Position numbers and translations under genes: made by a program. A stretch of 23,893 nucleotides of DNA, taken from NCBI RefSeq assembly GCF_000003605.2, contig NW_003140811.1, positions 1,830,034 to 1,853,926 of the forward strand, in the 5' to 3' direction. The notes under the pieces were generated by a model that worked only from the letters and a program-made list of their open reading frames with translations, ran no database searches and had not been told where the DNA came from. Origin of the DNA: Saccoglossus kowalevskii (taxonomy: Eukaryota > Hemichordata > Enteropneusta > Harrimaniidae). Positions 18,968-23,893 of the stretch are shown piece after piece; position 1 is the first letter of the stretch, and every line of letters starts with the position of its first letter.

Positions 18968-21674
18968 GCACTTATACACCCACGTGTATATAAACATTGA
19001 TTGTACAATACACATCTTCACCAAATTCCATAAACTATTACATATATTTTATATGTATTTTAATAAAGTGGTGAAATATTAGAAATAAAATCTACATAAA
19101 TAAGCATTTTAATGCGCATAATACATTAAAAAGACAAATTCGATACTTAGGATAAGAGTGTAACGGATTATGTTTCATGTATATTTAGTTCAAAAATAAA
19201 ACCATTGTATTCGGGGGTACAATAAGCTGCAGTAACCCTTATTAGACATGACACAAACTAGACTAAATATGAACAAAATAGACTAAAATTCAAGTAAGTA
19301 CAAATGATCTTTGGTCTTTTTTAATAGAAAATTATTTTTGAATTGGGGAGGGGAGGGGGACTTTTGTACTTTAATTTTTGAAAAAGTTACAGAAACAAGC
19401 CATGGGAAAAAAAATATACAGTACTAAGAAATGAATTGACAAGTACATATTACAAAGACTGAAGCAATTGCTTTCACTGCCCTACATAAAAATCAGATAA
19501 TTTAGAATTGACTGCTATAGTACCCATTCACATAAAAAAAAATTCTTTATTACTTTAATTGTAAAAAAGAAAAAAACAATACAACAGTTAAATGCTGCAA
19601 ATATTTCCTAGAAATGACATCTGATCTATCAAATTTCATATTTACACAATAGCTATTTAAATTGTTATTAAATTGTGGGTTGAACTTGCTGTCAGAATTA
19701 ACATTTTGCCGTTTTTAAATTTCAATTTGTTAAAAGTCCACTAGATACTCATCAACTTGATGGTTGGACATCACAATGAAACAAATATTTCAAATTATGA
19801 AATGTAATGAATAAAACACAAATTACTTTCTTTCAGAAAAAACTAACAAAAAAAATTTACCTTCAACATAATCCCCGCCCGAGTTCAAACATAGAATTTA
19901 CGATCAATAAGGCTTGTCATTTTTTTCTATGATAAAGTGGGCATGTGGAACGTATGTACATGAATATTTCTGTCGCGAATACCGGGAGTATAAACTTTAC
20001 AGTGCAAAAACTGGCCATCATTGCCATAAGGAATGTGTTTTACGCTTTTACAGAACAATATTAGTGACAAAACACTGATCATGAGCAATCAAAAATCAAT
20101 ATTGAAGAAAAGGCGCATGTAGTTTTCTTGCCATTATTGTTACATATGCTCCTTCATTTAGATAATGTTAACATACTCGACCGACACATGGCCCATGAAC
20201 TACTACTAAGCGTCTAAACCCACACTTTCGGGGCATTTCTAAAAATTGTTTGAGGTCACGTTCGAAGAAGCACACATTCCTTCAAAAATTTGACAGTCTA
20301 GTCATAAAATCTGTTTTTCGTACATTGTATGGCTCTTTCAATATCAGTAATCAATACAGCGTGGATATTGACGACTGTGAATATGAAGTGAACGAATAAA
20401 CTACGCTTTGCCAAAGACCTGTTAAAGGCAGTAAATAATGTCAAAAATTGCTAATCACAAACTTTAAAAAAAAAAAATCATGCAATTTTTTGAAGAAACT
20501 ACAACAGATCATACTTTGACAATTCAATTCAGCACTGCATTACAAGAATGCTTCCAGGAATTCCCCAGAGAATTGTAACAGTACAACACAGCATTCTGGG
20601 TAATAACACACATGTACAGTTCAAATCAAGCAGAAAAAATCATGGTGGGAATTGTTTTGCAACTAGAGTTTGCATACAATCGAAAACATTCAACAATGAT
20701 GATAGTGATGACGACCTTCATTTTGACCGTTTCCTCAGAGACCATTGTGACCATTTTTTATTTTTAAAACATGACAACTCATTTCGTAATTTTATTTTCT
20801 CCAAGGAAACGTTAAATTCTTCTAGATATGGCACATCTTGAACTGAAATCATTACTTGTATGTACAACTAATCAGGATGCTTGACTAATTGCCCACTCCT
20901 GGTAAAAACACAATTTTTGAAGCTGAATACACTGGGCGTTAAGTCGGACGAGCATGGTAAAACAGAATCTTACACAACTTCTAGCTTTTGATGAATTTGA
21001 ATAAATTCTAGCTAGGAACAATCCATGAGTGCGCAAAGTTAAGGGGGAGGGTGAATTATTTAAGATGCAGAAGAGATAAGGAATAACCCTGAATACAAAT
21101 TTTGTTCTCCCATGCAAAGCAGTTACACTTCAGACTAATCTAAAGCTCCAAGCTAAATTTCATTCATAATTACGAAAAGCCAGCTCAGGGCAACCACATC
21201 ATGAATATCCAGAGAAATTCGTCATACTCTCCTTATTGCATTAATAATAACACACAGTCACCACATAGTTTAATTTCACGTAAACTAAATTTACATGCTT
21301 TGTATACTTCGCACGGGAATCATATCAGATAATGTTGAGAAGAAGAAGAAGATATTGTGGATTTCTACCTCTGTTGCTAGGTAATAATTCAAACCTTAAA
21401 ATGATCAAAACAAAACAAATATTATATTGAATTATCGAGTTGAAGCATGACTTGGTTGCTAGGCAACCCATAGTTTTAAATAGGAAACATTTTGAATTAA
21501 ATGTATAAACAATGTACAATGGCACAGGATGGACAGGTAGATTGATTCTGACAGTTTTTGAAATAAAATGTATTCTTTTTAATAGTTTATAAAATACTAA
21601 ATAATAGACAAAATCTTTCAACATTAACAAAACTAATGTTTTTTTTTTAAATTCATTGGTGTTAAAAAAAATCC

Positions 21675-21745
21675 TCATTCCCCCTCGCCTTTGACCTCTT
21701 CCTCATCCCCTTCCTCCACATCTTGACCTTCGACATCCTCCGCAC
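21675..21745 (-). CDS. Terminal coding exon of an unidentified gene with an acidic C-terminus
   Basis: A minus-strand acceptor (TTATTTCAG, ending at 21746) is followed by 71 coding bases in phase 1 and a TGA at 21677-21675. It encodes the last 22 residues, beginning AEDVEGQDVEEGDEEE and ending VKGEGE, of which about 60 percent are Asp or Glu. The only lysine sits near the end. The phase matches the exon at 23379-23456. Acidic, disordered tails of this kind occur on many nuclear, chaperone-like and cytoskeletal proteins, so the identity cannot be read from the tail. The rest of the gene is beyond the right edge. Confidence 0.65.
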
Positions 21746-23378
21746 CTGAAATAATGAAGACAAGGAGCATTCGTTCAGATAAAGCAAAACACACCCTTGC
21801 TAAAGTCAAGTCTATCCACAAATGTTTGTTTGCCAAGGAATCTTTGAAAATGACCCGAGCAAAATGAAATAGTTGTCACCAGATGGCACTATGTACAATG
21901 AGCATGATTATTGATCTCTTGAGTGAACCCCATTAGGAAAAAAACGTTAAACTTGGAAGATATCAAAAATTTTGAAGTACCGGTACATACTGTTCTCTAG
22001 TGATCATATTAAAATTTAGTGTTTGTTTTTTGACACCAGAGGGCGCTAATGAGGGCTGTTTTTCATTAGCCTGGTTTGTGTTTATAAAATGAGATCCGTT
22101 ACAATTACAGAATGGTCTATTTTCTAACTTGACTGCACATGTTATTCTGCATAATTTTAGAAAGCCCAAGCCAAAATTTCTGGGCATCATATTGTAATTG
22201 TGAAAATAATTTGCCTTTAGTCAATAGTGACTGCTTAATGTTTTGTAAAAAAAGAATAGATATAAATTTTAGGCAAATAAATTTGTGTCTTGTATCTTGC
22301 AATTATCTGAACAAAAACATTTATATTGATTGATTGACTGATTGACTTGAGCAGCAATTAGTGAGTTTAGGCTTGAGAGATTGTTTAAGAATCTGATGTA
22401 CCTGTGACACACAAAGGCGATCGTATCAACTGACATATCGTGGAAGTTGATGTAACCTTGTAATGCCCGAATGCATAATTTTCAATGTTCTTATAACGAT
22501 TATTATACATTTTTCTTCTGCTCGTAGTAATAATTTTGTGAGATCATAGTCCAAATTGCACTGAAAAATGTTTTGCGCTGTGCAAACATATGAATTCAGT
22601 GACTGGATTCTCTGTTAGTGGCGTAGTTATCTCACTCAAGAGAAGATTCTTTTGAATGAGTGCTGATATGTTTAGGAGTGCAGATTTTTACGGAACAATT
22701 TTATTATTTTTGGAGCTCAATGTATAATATTGTGATATATGTATATTACATATACAGTGTACTCCTTAGCTTCCTTGTTAACAAGAGAGTAATGTGAAGA
22801 TGTTTGCAATGTATACATAGTATTTCAGTTACAAGCCATCATTTGTGCAAAAGTTGTGCTACTTTTTTATTTTTATTTCTGCAGAATTACTTGAAATTTG
22901 CAATAAGGAAACAAGATTTAAAGAAAATTATTTGAATCATTATACTATTCGGTACTACAATATGGCACTGCAGGAAAAAACTGTTGTGCTTTTTTTAAAA
23001 CTAGGTAGGTAGGATTTTATTTGTTATTTTACCATATATTTTTTTTCCAGAGAAGAGTGCCATGAACCATGTTTAAAGTTGTTTACAATACCCTTTTGCT
23101 AAGGTTTGAATTTCAATAAAATCTCATTCAAAGCCTAGCACAATTTTGAGACCAAAAAATATTTAGGGTCTGGCAGTAAAAGTAAGGTAGGTCGTTTATA
23201 GGAACTATACATTATTCTTTCTTATAATCAGAGTGATATATTTTAAATCAAATTATTCAGCCAAGTACTAGTACTGTGGGAACACAAATTACTTAAGATG
23301 CAGTGTTTCCTGGAACTAAGTGCATCTAATGACATACGGAAACTACTCAAATGATGGACAGACGACTCAATGTCTTAC
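21746..23378 (-). other. Intron of the acidic-tail gene (1,633 bp)
   Basis: The GTAAGA donor at 23378-23373 and TTTCAG acceptor at 21746 are both good matches, and the intron is phase 1. It contains two CTCF-like motifs (21876-21891 and 22033-22047) and a short TTGA/CTGA microsatellite near 22326-22345. No nested gene is supported. Confidence 0.6.
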
Positions 23379-23456
23379 CTTCCTCAAGGTCATCATCCTC
23401 TTCCTCCTCCTCCTCCTCATCTTCTCCAAGTGCACTACCCTCAATAATTTCTGCAT
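23379..23456 (-). CDS. Internal acidic exon of the same unidentified gene
   Basis: This 78-nt minus-strand exon lies between a pyrimidine-tract acceptor (CTTTTTTTTTCAAG, ending 23457) and the donor GAAG|GTAAGA (23379/23378). Both ends are phase 1, so the exon is symmetric and could be skipped without a frame change. It encodes 25 full codons, starting AEIIEGSALGEDEE, through an uninterrupted run of Glu and Asp, and ending DDLEE. The last G joins GT of the next exon to make a glycine. Together the two exons give a tail of about 48 residues dominated by Glu/Asp. Weak points are the AAG rather than CAG acceptor and the possibility that GAG/GAA repeats simulate coding. The matching phases and splice sites argue for a real exon. 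Confidence 0.6.
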
Positions 23457-23893
23457 CTTGAAAAAAAAAGCATCATTTGAAATTCTTATATTGACTAATC
23501 CAATCAGGGTCGGCAAATTACTGCAAAAAACTGACAGATCATGCACAAAAAATATCAAAGAAAGCTTAGAAAGAACTCCTGTGTGCTGAGAGTATTGAAG
23601 ACTCATTAAAAATTAATTCAAAATTACTTGTACGTGAGATATTGATGGAAAAGCTGAAAACTAATTATGTAAATCAGGTAACTAATATGAACAGAACAGA
23701 ACAAAAAAAATATGAATTATTATGCTAATTAGAAAATTAATATGAACAAATTTTAACCCAAAATTAATCAGCCTGTCTATTGTCCTAGAGCATTTATGTA
23801 CCAAATTTTATTCAACTGTGATGATCAGTAATTGAGATATCAGTGTTAATTAATTATATTAATTAGTGATTAATAAGCATAAATATTTACCAA
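23457..23893 (-). other. Upstream intron of the acidic-tail gene, running off the window
   Basis: AT-rich sequence without a further recognisable exon. The poly(T) tract of the acceptor on the minus strand (plus-strand A run, 23461-23469) is its 3' end. Confidence 0.45.

Larger units (their letters stand above)
16931..21674 (-). other. Possible long 3' UTR or intergenic DNA downstream of the acidic-tail gene
   Basis: About 4.7 kb of AT-rich DNA without a supported gene on either strand. It contains a G20 run (17878-17897), a T18 run (18690-18707) and a degenerate 43-bp tandem repeat (18814-18967). The open frame at 20548-20841 (97 codons, with a DDSDDD stretch) has no recognisable domain. 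Minus-strand AATAAA sites are scattered through it. Confidence 0.3.

Noticed and set aside
20548..20841. 97-codon plus-strand frame with a DDSDDD stretch
   Set aside because: No recognisable family and no splice or promoter context. It is likely chance within the possible 3' UTR of the opposite-strand gene.

Overview
This is AT-rich, intron-containing nuclear DNA from an animal, most likely a marine invertebrate. The evidence is split genes with GT-AG introns of 1.6 to 3.2 kb, an assembly gap, non-autonomous transposons and a large minisatellite. An element with exact 160-bp tandem units, inverted ends and a GACG-rich tail resembles the pearl/Helentron-type repeats described in bivalves. A mollusc is therefore my best guess, but another marine bilaterian (lancelet, brachiopod, hemichordate) cannot be excluded from sequence alone. 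There are no bacterial operons, rRNA genes or CRISPR arrays.

Layout. (1) Bases 1-4000 hold the possible tail of a plus-strand ORF at the left edge (2-94), one copy of a short GC-rich inverted-repeat element (607-761), a tRNA-like SINE head (about 1986-2050) and a foldback (2729-2807). (2) Bases 4090-8221 carry the one clearly identifiable complete gene. It is a minus-strand, two-exon PI-PLC X-domain protein of the PLCXD family: exon 1 is 8221-8086, the intron is about 3.16 kb, and exon 2 is 4925-4090. The joined frame gives 323 residues, the usual PLCXD length. (3) Bases 8500-13450 are mobile-element territory: a 0.4-kb element bounded by G/C runs and a TTATA repeat, a Helentron-like element broken by an 843-base gap, and a second, better preserved copy of the short inverted-repeat element (13300-13434). 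(4) Bases 13778-16697 are a minisatellite of about 65 units of 45 bp with higher-order structure. (5) From 21675 to the right edge lies the 3' end of a second minus-strand gene. Two small coding exons encode a very acidic C-terminus, and a long non-coding stretch that may be its 3' UTR runs left towards the minisatellite.

Both supported genes are on the minus strand and nothing shows that they act together. The most unusual object is the minisatellite: almost every unit contains, in order, a 3' splice-acceptor-like motif, 11 nt, and a consensus-like 5' donor. If transcribed on the plus strand it would be an array of about 65 potential 11-nt microexons.
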